A stretch of 64,000 nt of DNA from Xiphophorus maculatus (Eukaryota; Chordata; Actinopteri; Cyprinodontiformes; Poeciliidae). The notes below the pieces were generated by a model. It saw only the letters and a list, made by a program, of their open reading frames with translations. It did not search any database and was not told where the DNA came from. The DNA is taken from assembly GCF_002775205.1 (NCBI RefSeq), contig NC_036446.1, forward strand, positions 15,500,565 to 15,564,564. Direction: 5' to 3'. Made by a program: the position numbers and the translations under genes. Below, one piece after another: positions 41,073 to 63,706 of this stretch; position 1 is the stretch's first letter, and each line of letters starts with the position of its first letter.

Positions 41073-41714
41073 CAGACTGTCACTCAAGGATTACATACTA
41101 TTAATAAATAACCGTTCATTTTAAATAATCAACACAGATAATCTGATGAATTTTACTTTTCGAATTATTCCTAAATAAAATCAACTAAATCCAATTTAAC
41201 TTCAATTCTATTTAATTTTTGAGACTTCTTTTTCTTTTTTTAAACGATGCATGCAACAAAAAAAGTATGGCAATTTACAATAGTGCAAATCTGCAGAGGG
41301 CTTCGCAGAGACAAACTTAGAAATGGGAACACAAAAGCATAAGTGATATAAAATATATTAAATAAAACTACAAGTGGACGATTATTTTGGTTTTAACATG
41401 CATCAATGAGCAATTCCATTAATATTTCAGTCAGGTATCCATGTTTCAATATATTTCAGAGATTCCCAATACCATTGGAATTCAGATTTTTTTAAAAAAA
41501 TTAAAAACTGGGGATTATCTTAGCTCTCTGTTTATGAATAAACATTTTTACCAGACAAAATATTAATTACAACACAGTTGTAGATTTTTGTTATTCAATA
41601 ATACTCCAATTATTCAGCTTAAATGACAGTTTTTTTTTCTGTCACCAAATTCGCAGACTATTTCATTTTTCCTGCTGATTCTACTCATTACATTTCAGTA
41701 ACTGTTCTCCAATT

Positions 41715-42150
41715 GAACTCATATTTCTGCAAATTTCAGCAAGAGCATTCGATGAATGCAACATGTGCCCTTTTAACAAACGGTTAATAAGCTACTTGTT
41801 AAAGACACTTCCATTTTTATAGAAGATGCAATTGTTCTTGTTACGTTCTAAGACTTTAAACATATATCTATAAAAGAATCTTTAAAAGAAGACGGCATCA
41901 GAAATGAGAAAAATTATACAATTAAGATGGGAGACACCAAATTATTGAAGACAATAATCACACATTCTTTGTACAATCAAGAATAATAAATGATAGTTTA
42001 CAGATGGTATTACATTTCCTGTAATGGACAAAGGTATCTTAATGTATTTGAAAAGCTTGTAGACAGCTAAAAATAAGACTGTTTAATATAATTTGAAACA
42101 AATGACAGCATCGGTTTCAATCGCATTTTGCTTTTAAGACAAACCTGTTA
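41715..42150. repeat. Diverged direct duplicate, left copy
   Basis: It shares ordered blocks with 43,765-44,185, among them AACATATATCTAT, GAAAAATTATACAA, ACACCAAATTATTG, AATAATCACACAT, TTTGTACAATCAAG, GTTTAATATAATTT and AAGACAAACCT. The copies have diverged with small gaps. The right copy is just downstream of the zinc-finger gene. Confidence 0.75.
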
Positions 42151-42562
42151 ACACTTCCGACCCCCTCCCCTCATCCCTTACCCCCCCTAATTATTCATAT
42201 TCATATTCATATTCTGTCATATTGAAGTTTGACAAGAGGCTGTACCTACAGTCATGGCCAAATGTTTTGAGAATGATTCAAATGTTAATATTTACAAAGT
42301 CTACTGCTTCAGTTTTTATAACGGCAATTTGCATATACTCCAGAATGTTATAAAGAGTGATCAGCGTAACAGCAATTAATTGCAAAGTCAATATTTGCCT
42401 AGAAAATGAACTTTATCCCCCAAAACACATTTCAACTTCATTGCAGCCCTGCCTTAAAAGGACCAGCTAACATCGTTTCAGTGATTGCTCCATTAACACA
42501 GGTGTGGGTGGTTATGAGGACAGGGCTGGAGATCAATCTGTCATGATTATGTAAGAATGGCA

Positions 42563-42590
42563 CCACTGGACAATGATGCTTGTCCAGTGG
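42563..42590. repeat. Perfect hairpin inside the Tc1-like element
   Basis: A 10-bp stem (CCACTGGACA / TGTCCAGTGG) with an 8-nt loop, just upstream of the transposase start. Confidence 0.75.
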
Positions 42591-42631
42591 CATCACTGGT
42601 GCTTGGCATCATTGTTTCGCTTCTGTGAACC

Positions 42632-43646
42632 ATGGTTACCTCGAAAGAAACACATGCAGTCATCATTGCACTGCACAAAAATGGCCTAACAGGAAAGAGA
42701 ATCGCAGCTAGAAAGATTGCACCTCAGTCAACAATCTATCGCATCATCAAGAACTTCAAGGAGAGAGGATCCATTGCTGCCAAAAAGGCTCCAGGGCGCC
42801 CAAGAAAGACCAGCAAGCGCCAGGAGCGTCTCTTAAAAGTGTTTCAGCTGCGGGATCGGGCTACCAGCAGTGCAGAGCTTGCTCAGGAATGGCAGCAGGC
42901 AGGTGTGAGTGCATCTGCACACACTGTGAGGCGGAGACTCTTGGAGCAAGGCCTGGTCTCACGGAGGGCAGCAAAGAAGCCACTTCTCTCCAGGAAAAAC
43001 ATCAGGGACAGACTGATATTCTGCAAAAGGTACAGGGAGTGGACTGCTGAGGACTGGGGTAAAGTCATTTTCTCTGATGAATCCCCTTTCCGATTGTTTG
43101 GGACATCTGGAAAACAGCTTGTTCTGAGAAGACAAGGTGAGCGCTACCACCAGTCTTGTCTCATGCCAACTGTAAAGCATCCTGAAACCATTCATGTGTG
43201 GGGTTGCTTCTCAGCCAAGGGAGTCGGCTCTCTCAGTCTTACCTAAAAACACAGCCATGAATAAAGAATGGTACCAGAATGTCCTCCGAGAGCAACTTCT
43301 CCCAACCGTCCAAGAGCAGTTTGGTGATGAACAATGCCTTTTCCAGCATGATGGAGCACCTTGCCATAAAGCAAAGGTGATATCTAACTGGCTCAGGGAA
43401 CAAAACACAGAGATTTTGGGTCCATGGCCTGGAAACTCCCCTGATCTTAATCCCATTGAAAACTTGTGGTCAATCATCAAGAGACGGGTGGACAAACGAA
43501 AACCTAGGAATTCTGACAAAATGTAAGCATTGATTGTGCAAGAATGGACTGTTATCAGTCAGGATTTGGTCCAGAAATTGATTGAGAGCATGCCAGGGAG
43601 AAATGCAGAGGTCCTGAAGAAGAGGGGTCAACACTGCAAATATTGA
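42632..43646 (+). pseudogene. Tc1-like transposase, frameshifted and with a stop
   Basis: A DD34E transposase cutting at TA. The first frame starts MVTSKETHAVIIALHKNG and has the paired-like helix-turn-helix region, a GRPRK hinge and the first catalytic Asp (FSDESPF). A one-base loss near 43,230-43,240 shifts the frame. The rest continues in the next frame with the second Asp (FQHDGAPCH) and the Glu (NPIENLWS). A TAA at 43,524-43,526 interrupts it where the family usually has CAA. The C-terminus reads GQHCKY before TGA 43,644-43,646. Two inactivating changes plus the missing terminus make it non-functional. Confidence 0.9.
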
Positions 43647-43764
43647 CTTCCCGCTTATACACTCTTGTTACTGCAGTATGGGTTAAAAGTTGTTACTCTC
43701 TTTAATACTGAAATACTTCAATATATATTATACTTTACCTTTGTAAGCATGATCATGCACTTAA

Positions 43765-44185
43765 ACTCAAATATTTATGCAAATTACAGCAGTAGCGTTC
43801 AGCACTCACTACATTTTCAAAGGAAATGCAAGTGATCATGTGACTTTGTAAGGAATTAATCAAACATATATCTATGTGTAGAGATGAAATTAGTTTCAAC
43901 TTTAAGAAAAGATAGTGATCTTTATTAGAAAACAGCCACAGCAGAAAATAGAAAAATTATACAACTACGACAAGCTACACACCAAATTATTGGAGAGAAT
44001 AATCACACATACTTTGTACAATCAAGCACAATCAATGAAGGAAAATATGTATATTGCATTTTCTAAGCAAAAGGGCATATTTATTTATTTGAAAAGCTTT
44101 TATATAGACTGGTTAATATAATTTTAAACAAATAACAGCCTCAGTTTCAGTCTAGTTTTGCTTTAAAGACAAACCTATCAAAGAT
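43765..44185. repeat. Diverged direct duplicate, right copy
   Basis: Partner of 41,715-42,150. It lies immediately 3' of the zinc-finger gene (minus strand), so it may be part of its 3' untranslated region or downstream flank. Confidence 0.75.
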
Positions 44186-44515
44186 TTTTTTTAATACAGT
44201 AAATTTCAAAGTGCAAAACAATTACCGTAATGAAAATCTACAAAGAGTGCACAACAGCACATTTTATTTTGGATAAAAAATTTATTAAAGTAAACCTCAT
44301 TCACCCCACTCATTCTTTCCGCACAAAATAATACAAATCAATACTTCAAATTCATATTGTACATCTCTAAGTATCCAAATGTCAAGATCCAAATGATCAC
44401 ATTTAACAAATTAGAAACTTAAACCATTTTCCCACTTTATAAAGAAAGCCCTCCAGTTTTCATCTAAATGACTTTTATAATGAACCTCAACATAGGACAA
44501 ATATGGAAAATAGTT

Positions 44516-47500
44516 CTACGGCTTTTCACCAGTGTGACACCTCATGTGCCGAGTTAAATTCAACTTTCGACTAAAACTTTTTCCACAGTTCCCACATGAA
44601 AACGGCTTTTCACCAGTGTGAATCATCATGTGCCCAGTTAAATGATGCTTTTGACTAAAACTTTGTCCACAGTTCCCACATGAAAACGGCTTTTCACCAG
44701 TGTGAATCATCATGTGCCGAGTTAAATCCTGTTTTCGACTAAAACTTTGTCCACAGTTCCCACATGAAAACGGTTTTTCACCAGTGTGAATTATCATGTG
44801 CCGAGTTAAATCCTGTTTTTGACTAAAACTTTTTCCACAGTTCCCACATGAAAACGGCTTTTCACCAGTGTGAATTATCATGTGCCGAGTTAAATCCTGT
44901 TTTTGACTAAAACTTTTTCCACAGTTCCCACATGAAAACGGCTTTTCACCAGTGTGAATCATCATGTGCCCAGTTAAATGATGCTTTTGACTAAAACTTT
45001 GTCCACAGTTCCCACATGAAAACGGCTTTTCACCAGTGTGAATCATCATGTGCCGAGTTAAATCCTGTTTTCGACTAAAACTTTGTCCACAGTTCCCACA
45101 TGAAAACGGTTTTTCACCAGTGTGAATCATCATGTGCCGAGTTAAATCCTGTTTTTGACTAAAACTTTGTCCACAGTTCCCACATGAAAACGGTTTTTCA
45201 CCAGTGTGAATCATCATGTGCCGAGTTAAATGATGCTTTTGACTAAAACCTTGTCCACAGTTCCCACATGAAAACGGTTTTTCACCAGTGTGAATCATCA
45301 TGTGCTGAGTCAAATTCTGTTTATGACTAAAACTTTGTCCACAGTTCCCACATGGAAACGGCTTTTCACCAGTGTGAATTATCATGTGCCGAGTTAAATC
45401 CTGTTTTTGACTAAAACTTTTTCCACAGTTCCCACATGAAAACGGCTTTTCACCAGTGTGAATTATCATGTGCCGAGTTAAATCCTGTTTTTGACTAAAA
45501 CTTTTTCCACAGTTCCCACATGAAAACGGCTTTTCACCAGTGTGAATCATCATGTGCCCAGTTAAATGATGCTTTTGACTAAAACTTTGTCCACAGTTCC
45601 CACATGAAAACGGCTTTTCACCAGTGTGAATCATCATGTGCCGAGTTAAATCCTGTTTTCGACTAAAACTTTGTCCACAGTTCCCACAGGAAAACGGTTT
45701 TTCACCAGTGTGAATCATCATGTGCCGAGTTAAATCCTGTTTTTGACTAAAACTTTGTCCACAGTTCCCACATGAAAACGGTTTTTCACCAGTGTGAATC
45801 ATCATGTGCCGAGTTAAATGATGCTTTTGACTAAAACCTTGTCCACAGTTCCCACATGAAAACGGTTTTTCACCAGTGTGAATCATCATGTGCTGAGTCA
45901 AATTCTGTTTATGACTAAAACTTTGTCCACAGTTCCCACATGGAAACGGCTTTTCACCAGTGTGAATCATCATGTGCCCAGTTAAATGATGCTTTTGACT
46001 AAAACTTTGTCCACAGTTCCCACATGGAAACGGCTTTTCACCAGTGTGAATCATCATGTGCTGAGTCAAATTCTGTTTATGACTAAAACTTTTTCCACAG
46101 TTCCCACATGGAAACGGCTTTTCAAGGGTGTGAATCATCATGTGCTGAGTTAAATTCTGTTTTTGACTAAAACTTTGTCTACAGTTCCCACATGAAAACG
46201 GCTTTTCACCAGTGTGAATCATCATGTGCCGGGTTAAATCCTGTTTTTGACTAAAACTTTGTCCACAGTTCCCACATGAAAACGGCTTTTCACCAGTGTG
46301 AATCATCATGTGCCGAGTTAAATTCTGTTTTTGACTAAAGCTTTGTCCACAGTTCCCACATGAAAACGGCTTTTCACCGGTGTGAATTCTAATATGATCA
46401 TTGAGAGCATGTTTGGCAGTGAAACGTTTTTCACAGATCACACATGAGAAAGGTTTGCTTCTTCCCTGATTTTTCTTCTCAGCTTCAGCAGCTTCCTGGA
46501 AGTTGACTTGGTTCCCATTTGGTTCTGATTCAGTGTGGTGTGTTTGCTCATAAACAGTAGCCCCCATGAAGGTATCAGTCTCCTGTTTTGATGCAACCTG
46601 TTCTTCACTCTGACTGCAGTAAACTTCTTTCCCTTCCACTCTTATCTGCTGATGTTTTAGATCCTCCTGCTCTTCTTTTCTCTGTTGATCATCTGGCTCT
46701 TCCTGTTCTTGTTTCCCCTGCAGAGGTTCTAACTCCTCCTGGTCCAGAGTGGAGCTCCTCTCCAGGTCACATAGCTTCTTATAAACGTTTTGTCCTTGGC
46801 GATCTAGAGAAGAAAACAGAAAAAAGAGGAATTGTTAACTTTATTTATTGAAGTAAATGAGAGAAGACTTTAATTTAATCCCAAATTTGTAATTGGAAAT
46901 TTTTAATTAAGTGCAAGTTATAATTATTTCTGTTATTTAGGAATTATTACATTTTATGTTGGTTATGTTAGTTAAATGTCAGTTTTATATTCAGGATTTA
47001 TTGTGGCCAGTGGGAAACTACGTAAACTAACTTACACTAATCTAATCTATTTATACATACAAAAAAATAAAAAATAATCACATGCATAACCTATAATAAC
47101 AAGGCATGGTTACAAATGTCTTTAGACTCGTTTTAGATGGCTGATCAGCGCAGAGTGCAGGATTTTTAAAAATTTTTTTTAAATGCCACATCATGCAGAT
47201 GGCTTTGTCTTTATGTGCCAAAGTCAGGTGAACATTTGTTATTATGCACAAATGTACATCCTGGAGGAACTTTGGTCTTGTTTGGTCTGTAGTAAGATGA
47301 TCATCTTTAGTAAGATCTTACTAAAAGATGTTGTCATCTTTTAGTAATTCAGTGCACTTAACATAGGCCATACTTTGTGGAAAGGGTCACAAAGTATGGC
47401 CCTTTATAGAGTGGGAACTCTCAACTGAGGGAGTGACAGTGATGTAGAAGACGTAGGATACATGCAGTACATAGTGAATATTCATCCACTATGCACTGTA

Positions 47501-49383
47501 TTTATTTAGCCTTCATATTTTTTTATCCGTCTCCCTTTCTCTTTCAATTTTTATCAGCTGTATCTTTCTAATTATCAGAAAGATGATTTGGTGGGGAGAC
47601 AGTAAAAGGGCTTTTAATTTATAAATAAATAGCTAAACATGTTTGCAACCTTTCAAATAAAATAACCATGTTTATTAATACACTTTAAACAATAATGATG
47701 CAAACAAAAATGCTGAGTAATCATGTTAGTCTAAGAACCTAATATTTCCAATCTTTGAAGTCTATTTCTGTAAAAAGCTTCCAGTCCAGGGCGGCATGGC
47801 TAACTCCGCTGGTTGCCATGCTTACGTTAGTCTTCTTATGAATAACGGATGCATGCGGGGATACAATTATCAATATATATCTTCAGTAGAAGACCTTTTA
47901 AAGAACATATGTACAAGATATTTTACTTATAGTTGATTATTAAAGTATTTTATGGACCTTACCAAGCTCCGCCCACAACCGACCCAAGTCTCACAAGCAA
48001 AGCCTCACAGCGCGTTGTTTCTACTAAACATGACTCGATTAGTGCATCATTTCTACCGGATTTTCACAATATATCAGCTACTACAATGGACAGAGGAACT
48101 AACAAGTTCACGTCATCATCTGGGAGGAGGTTACTGGTTTCTCAGTCACAAGCTGGTTGCAAACCTGAGGCCAGCAGATGTCAGTCAGTTATGGTAGATC
48201 TGAAAGTTGGTTTGATGACGTCAATATGAGAAACTACAGACTGATAGGAGGAACCAAAGAGCTCCGTAAAGGTAAAGGCAAGTCTTCTGAAGTTGGGATA
48301 TAATTCATTTAATTTCACATAATTACCTCGGTAGAAGCCATTTGTTTGTTAACATTTTATGAAATATATTTGTTCTATTTGATGTTTGTTGTGAATGACG
48401 TAAACTCACAAATGAACGAGGTAATTAGTCCAACGTTTAGAAACTACAGCGGCTGTAATGCGCCACAGCAAAGGTAAACAAAGGTAAAATAACCCGAACA
48501 GGTGATCAACTCAAAACCACTCCTACCTTTTTACTCTCACTCTCTCTCTTTGTAGTTTAAGCACACCTGTTACCGTGGTAACCGCCTGCGCCCCGGAAGC
48601 CGAGCAAAGATTACGTTAAAAACAAAACATTCAGTCCGTTACGATATCAAGTTTCCAGGCTTGATATTTATTTCTCGATTATTAATCAGCGCTTCCCTGA
48701 AAACAGCGATGGTTGATTGACTAGCTGTACTTGGTGCTAGAGTGGCTAACACGAGTAACAGTTTAGTCCAAAGCCTTTTCTGCTAAAATAAAATCTTTAG
48801 TGTATGTCAGATACAGACACATTGCATATTGATCTGTTTAGCTAACGTAAGACTGTGTAGCAGGCAGGCTTCTAGGTGTAGAAGTTGTATCAGTGCTGCC
48901 ATTATGTTGTACTTAGCTAACGTGAAGCTAACGGTGTGTTTGTGAGACGGCCACGCACGTGACCACGTAGAATGGGCATCAGCCAATGAAAAGCGGCTCC
49001 TCTGGTAAGGTCCGTTGACTTGCTCTCGTACAGGCAAAACGTAAAGATGCCTGGTCATGTGACGATTCGCCGTAGCTAGATGAAACTGATATAACTTAAG
49101 AGTAGACAACCCATTATATTATTTTAAAACTTTAACCAGGACCCAAAATGTCAAAGCAACATTTCTAGATTCCGAAAGTTAGAAAAAATGTCTGGCCACA
49201 ATCGTTGCCGGCGAGACGGAACACCAAACGTTGGTGTTTCCTACCTATTCGGTGTAAGATGATCTGGGGAGTCCGGGAAAAAGCCAGCAGTCTGCGCTGA
49301 TCGTCCATCTCTTCCTCCGACTCGACGGTTATTTCGTTAAACTCTGTGAATGTTTCTTCCGCAGCTCTTAACCACTTGTTCAT
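44516..49383 (-). CDS. C2H2 zinc-finger protein, 23 fingers
   Basis: Probable nuclear DNA-binding regulator of a teleost multi-finger family. Two coding exons: 49383-49245 and 46803-44516, phase-compatible, 808 residues. Exon 1 encodes a helical N-terminus (KWLRAAEETFTEF ... QRRLLAFSRTPQIILHRI) like that of many predicted fish zinc-finger genes; there is no KRAB or BTB. Exon 2 has an acidic Glu/Gln-rich linker, then 23 C2H2 fingers in an unbroken array with TGEKP linkers. Finger 1 (FSCVICEKRFTAKHALNDH) differs from the rest, which are nearly identical FSCGNCGQSFSQK-type units. Fingers 7-13 and 14-20 are two copies of the same seven-finger block. Finger 4 has an HTLEKP linker. The protein ends right after the last linker (TAG 44,516-44,518). 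Few recognition-helix types occur (QNL, QDL, HHL, LNL), so the predicted target is repetitive. The target is unknown. Confidence 0.9.
44773..45948 (-). repeat. 588-bp tandem duplication (seven zinc fingers x 2)
   Basis: 45,361-45,948 encodes fingers 7-13 and 44,773-45,360 encodes fingers 14-20. Finger order and helix types are the same and the DNA differs at only a few positions by eye, for example a silent TCA/TCC Ser change. The duplication is recent. Confidence 0.9.
46804..49244 (-). other. Intron of the zinc-finger gene
   Basis: It is bounded by a GT donor (after 49,245) and an AG acceptor (before 46,803) on the minus strand. No internal exon is recognised. It contains a 14-bp perfect hairpin at 47,366-47,401. 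A moderately complex block at 47,950-48,200 has short open frames but no family resemblance. Confidence 0.65.
47366..47401. repeat. Perfect hairpin, 14-bp stem
   Basis: GGCCATACTTTGTG and its exact reverse complement are separated by 8 nt. Confidence 0.8.
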
Positions 49384-49517
49384 GAACTTGTTTAAGCTGG
49401 ACCGAAGAAATGTTTAAACATTCACACGTTAAACAAAACAGACCACGTGCCCTCCGTCTTCATCCTCTACAACGGCCTCTTCTTCTTCTTCGATTTTTTT
49501 TTGGCGGTTGGCAAATC

Positions 49518-49729
49518 TATGGAAGCCCGTTTCCGCCACTCTGTTAAAAAAATTATCTCATTATTTTGAGATAGTATCTCATTATTTTGAGATACTATCT
49601 CATTATTTTTGAGATAGTATCTCATTATTTTGAGATACTATCTCATTATTTTTGAGATACTATCTCATTATAATGAGATAATTTATTTATTTATTTTTTT
49701 TAACAGAGTGACGGAAACGGCCTTCCATA
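49518..49729. mobile_element. Palindromic mariner-like MITE, copy 2, internally expanded
   Basis: It has the same terminal inverted repeats as 40,936-41,072 with single-base changes in the right arm. The interior is enlarged by about five head-to-tail copies of a roughly 22-bp unit (TATCTCATTATTTTGAGATA type). It lies about 135 bp upstream of the zinc-finger start codon, in the interval facing kif7. Confidence 0.8.
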
Positions 49730-51495
49730 CGTATGAAATAATCATAAATAGGGATTCAACAATTATGAATACAGCCACAGTTGTCGCTTTAAAAACATAT
49801 TCAATACAGAAGGAGACACAAACTGACTAGAAAAACCTCCTGTGTATTTTAGTGAGTAAGTTTTCTGTATCGCCACCTCTGGCACTACAAAGTGAAGGTT
49901 GTAATTCCTGCTTCCAGCTCTATTACCATGATGAGCCGCTAACTAACCCAACATTACTGCAGGGCTCCTCCCATTGACTGGCCCCCAGCTTCCATTCTCC
50001 TAAAAAAAAAAAAAAGGAGAGAAGAAACTCCAGTGTTATCCTGAATCCATGTAGCAACTTTTCATACCCCGAAGTAAGTTGTGTTAAATGTTATTTCCAA
50101 CACTAACTTATCCAATCAGAGCATGCGGCGTAAACTTACCCATATGAACTTAAACAGAGTTAACGCAACTTTATCCAGCTTCTTCTTCTGCAGGGAAGGA
50201 TTGTTTTCAAACGGCTAACTTTAGCTTAGCTCTCCAGATGTTGAACACAAGCACTCGTGTACATTTTTTCTGTGTACTTTTGTATTTAACTAAAATATAA
50301 AAAGCTAGCGACCTTTAAGTTTGTTTTTGTCACTTTTATATTTACTTACGGAGTTTACTCTGTCACAAACAATGGCGAGCTAACTGTTTCCCTGCTAACA
50401 GAGCAGCGCTGTTACTCCGCTGGGTTGAAAATAACGGGTTTAATGCGGATTATTGCTTTATATTTAACGTACTTGAAGGAATATATTACAGCGCATACAC
50501 TTAACATCTTATTTTCATCAAAAAAATATATAATGGCAGTTTCTTGAGTAACTTCAGACGGGAAATAAATACGAAGATGTCCCATTTTAGAGACTTAAAA
50601 ATGACTTTTCTTGTCACTTTATCGAAGTGTTGCTGGAAAACGATTTATTTCAGTAATTAAATAACTTTTACGATTTATTAATAATTATGTGCTTAAAATA
50701 CACAACTAAATTTGATGTTCCCATCCAAACCAAAAATATTTTTGAAAAATGATACAATTTCCAATATAAATACATTTCGACACCATAAAACCAAGTCGGT
50801 AAGTCTATAGCAATGGTATACTTGGTGTGCAGTGGCATATACTGTAATACTATAATATTTTTTGCTCAGGTCCCTCTTGAAAATGAGATCTAGATCTCAA
50901 CGGGGTTTACCTGATTAAATAAAGGAATATGTGAAATGTTTTATTACTCTGATTTTTATGCAGGACCATTTGCATCAGATTTTAATTAATTTCTGCCACC
51001 CCCCAAAAAACTGATGTTTCTAGATTTGTAGCTGTTTCAAATATTTTAAATGCAATTATTGTGAGCTTTTTACTGACATTTCTAGAAATCTATAATGGGG
51101 TGAAAAAACTCTTGATTGTATCCGTTGATACATTTATAGCCATTATGATGAATTAATTTAGTTTAAAAAAAACTTATTGTCACTCTTATGGGTTTTACTG
51201 TAATTATTGTGATAAACAGCTCTATTTTCGTTTTTAAAAAGTAATCTATTTCTAAAAGTAACTAGCAAAAGTCATCAATTCTTCTGTTAAGCTATAAATG
51301 AATTTTTAACATGTGGAAGCTTGAATTACAGGTGACTGTTTTCAAGCTGGTTAACAAAAAGAAGAAATATTAGTGTCTAGCATTCAACAATCGTATTAAA
51401 TTAAATAAGTTGAAAACTATTCCCAGTTGATTTTTTTCTGCTTTTTCCACAGATGACAAGTACATAACTTTGCTGCACAGAGGAGGAGAGACAAA
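49730..51495. other. Interval upstream of kif7 with its likely first exon or promoter
   Basis: The kif7 start codon is preceded by an AG acceptor (TTTTTCCACAG, ending 51,452), so a 5' non-coding exon should lie upstream in this interval; its position is not clear. A LINE tail lies at 50,869-50,925. No TATA box or CpG island is obvious. Confidence 0.5.
50869..50925 (+). repeat. LINE 3'-tail fragment
   Basis: GGTCCCTCTTGAAAATGAGAT...CTGATTAAATAAAGG matches a tail common to fish L2/Maui-like LINEs (from memory). Confidence 0.65.
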
Positions 51496-62098
<10,603 letters not shown>

Positions 62099-63127
62099 GT
62101 GGAACTGAATCCACAGTGAAACTTTGCCTTTTGGTGGCTGAATTATGTTAAATTTGCTATTTTGTGTTTTTTTTTTTTTTTTTTTTTATCCAGTTTCATA
62201 TTATGTTTTCAAAGGAAATTCCACAGATTTTTCTGCAAAGCACTTTTTCTTAAAATAAAATTGTTCTCATGCTGATATTAAGTCTATGTATTTACCATGT
62301 TTATAGTTTTCTGACTTTCTTTTTAACATTGTAGTATTTTTTATAAAAAAAAAAAAGATTGACTGAACACATCTTGGGCTCGCCTTATATTTCTTACAGA
62401 TTTTTATAAAAGTAACATAGACATGACTTTTCATAGTCATTTGGAGACTATGAAAAGTCTCCAAATTTCTGTTAAGATGCCAGGTTATTATAACAGAAAA
62501 AAAATGTAGACAATGAATCATTTTACAACTTTTTGTGACATTTATCCTGCACCAAAACAATTTTATTAAGATAATTTTAATTGTCTGGTATTTAGAGATT
62601 TCAGCCAGACCTGCATGCCTTTTTTAAACAATTATTGATTACTTTCTTTAATGTTTTACATTTTTCTAAAAGATTTTCCAGTCAGATTGTTCTCATTTGT
62701 ACATTTGTAACATCTTCAAACTATGACTTTAGCTAAAAGGATGCAAATTTCAGGAAAATCTTTCTAATACAGCTGAATTTTATTCGCTGAAAATTAAATA
62801 ATTTTTAATTAGGTAGATGTGAAATTAAGAAGATCGAACAACGAAAGTGAATCAAAAGGTGATTCAGTTGTTTCAGTGTCTTCTGTTTGTTGACATTTTG
62901 TTAATGTGAAATAAGACGTATAATAATTGGACGTAACAGAATGGCGTACGGTGAGAATACCATTTTGTGCTAGACTAGTCTCCAGACTAAACACTAGAGG
63001 GCAGCATAACAGTTCTGAACATTTAGCTCAGTTATACGTCTTTGTTTTACTATTCTTCACAGACAGAATTCCTAGTTTTCTCCTTTAAACCAACAGAAAT
63101 TAAATTCGTAGTCCTTAACAAAATAAC
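62099..63127. other. kif7 3' flank
   Basis: AATAAA at 62,254-62,259 is a likely kif7 poly(A) signal, about 155 bp after the stop. A T-rich run follows the stop at 62,167-62,187. A 14-bp perfect hairpin lies at 62,425-62,459. Nothing else is recognised. Confidence 0.6.
62425..62459. repeat. Perfect hairpin, 14-bp stem
   Basis: GACTTTTCATAGTC and its exact reverse complement flank a 7-nt loop, downstream of kif7. Confidence 0.8.
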
Positions 63128-63142
63128 ATATATATATTTATA

Positions 63143-63227
<85 letters not shown>

Positions 63228-63236
63228 TGTATATAT
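63128..63236. repeat. TA microsatellite 1
   Basis: Nearly pure (TA)n, uninterrupted from about 63,150 to 63,226, directly abutting the Tc1-like MITE. The open frames through it are repeat artefacts. Confidence 0.95.
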
Positions 63237-63623
63237 ACAGTACAGACCAAAAGTTTGGACACACCTTTCTAATTCAATGGGTTTTCTTTATTTTCATGAC
63301 TATTTATAAGGCAATAAATCCCACTTATTAACCTGACAGGGCACCTATGAAGTGAAAACCATTTCAGGTGACTACCTCTGGAAGCTCATCAAGAAAATGC
63401 AGAGTGTGTGCAAAGCAGTAATCACAGCAAAAGGTTCCTACATTGAAGAAACTAGAATATAAGGGGTATTTTCAGTTTTACACTTTTTTGTTTAGTGCAT
63501 ATTTCCACATGTGTTATTCATAGTTTTGATGCCTTCAGTGTGAATCTACAATGTCAATAGTCATGAAAATAAAGGAAACTCATTGAATTAAAAGGTGTGT
63601 CCAAACTTTTGGTCTGTACTGTA
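63237..63623. mobile_element. Tc1-like non-autonomous element, 387 bp
   Basis: The inverted repeats are near-perfect: TACAGTACAGACCAAAAGTT at the left and AACTTTTGGTCTGTACTGTA at the right. The flanks are TA repeats, as expected for a TA target. A short internal segment (IKKMQSVCKAVITAKG in one frame) may be a remnant of the parent element, but there is no transposase. Confidence 0.85.
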
Positions 63624-63652
63624 TACATATATATATATATACACTGCTCAAA

Positions 63653-63699
63653 AAATAAAGGGAACACTTAAACAGGTGTTTAACACTTAAAGTGTTCCC

Positions 63700-63706
<7 letters not shown>
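63653..63706. mobile_element. TIR-only palindrome of a second DNA element
   Basis: AAATAAAGGGAACACTT (63,653-63,669) and its exact inverse (63,690-63,706) are separated by 20 nt. The left side is preceded by CACTGCTCAAA, the usual start of a common fish Tc1-like family. It looks like an element reduced to little more than its two ends. Confidence 0.65.

Larger units (their letters stand above)
42247..43650 (+). mobile_element. Tc1-like DNA transposon, 3' end missing
   Basis: The left terminus TACAGTCATGGCCAAATGTT is the classic end of a fish Tc1 family, with a TA start. The transposase relic follows. The expected right-hand inverted repeat (AACATTTGGCCATGACTGTA) is absent after the transposase end, where sequence turns into unrelated AT-rich DNA. 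The element is therefore truncated and cannot move. Confidence 0.85.

Noticed and set aside
45892-45948. CRISPR-like regular repeats in 44.5-46.4 kb
   Set aside because: The 84-bp periodicity is the zinc-finger coding repeat; the genome is eukaryotic.
47933-48229. Short open frames in the zinc-finger intron
   Set aside because: The block is moderately complex but matches no family I recognise, and overlapping frames of similar length occur on the same strand.
63042-63331. Open frames encoding long (Tyr-Ile)n proteins
   Set aside because: They are translations of the TA microsatellite on both strands.
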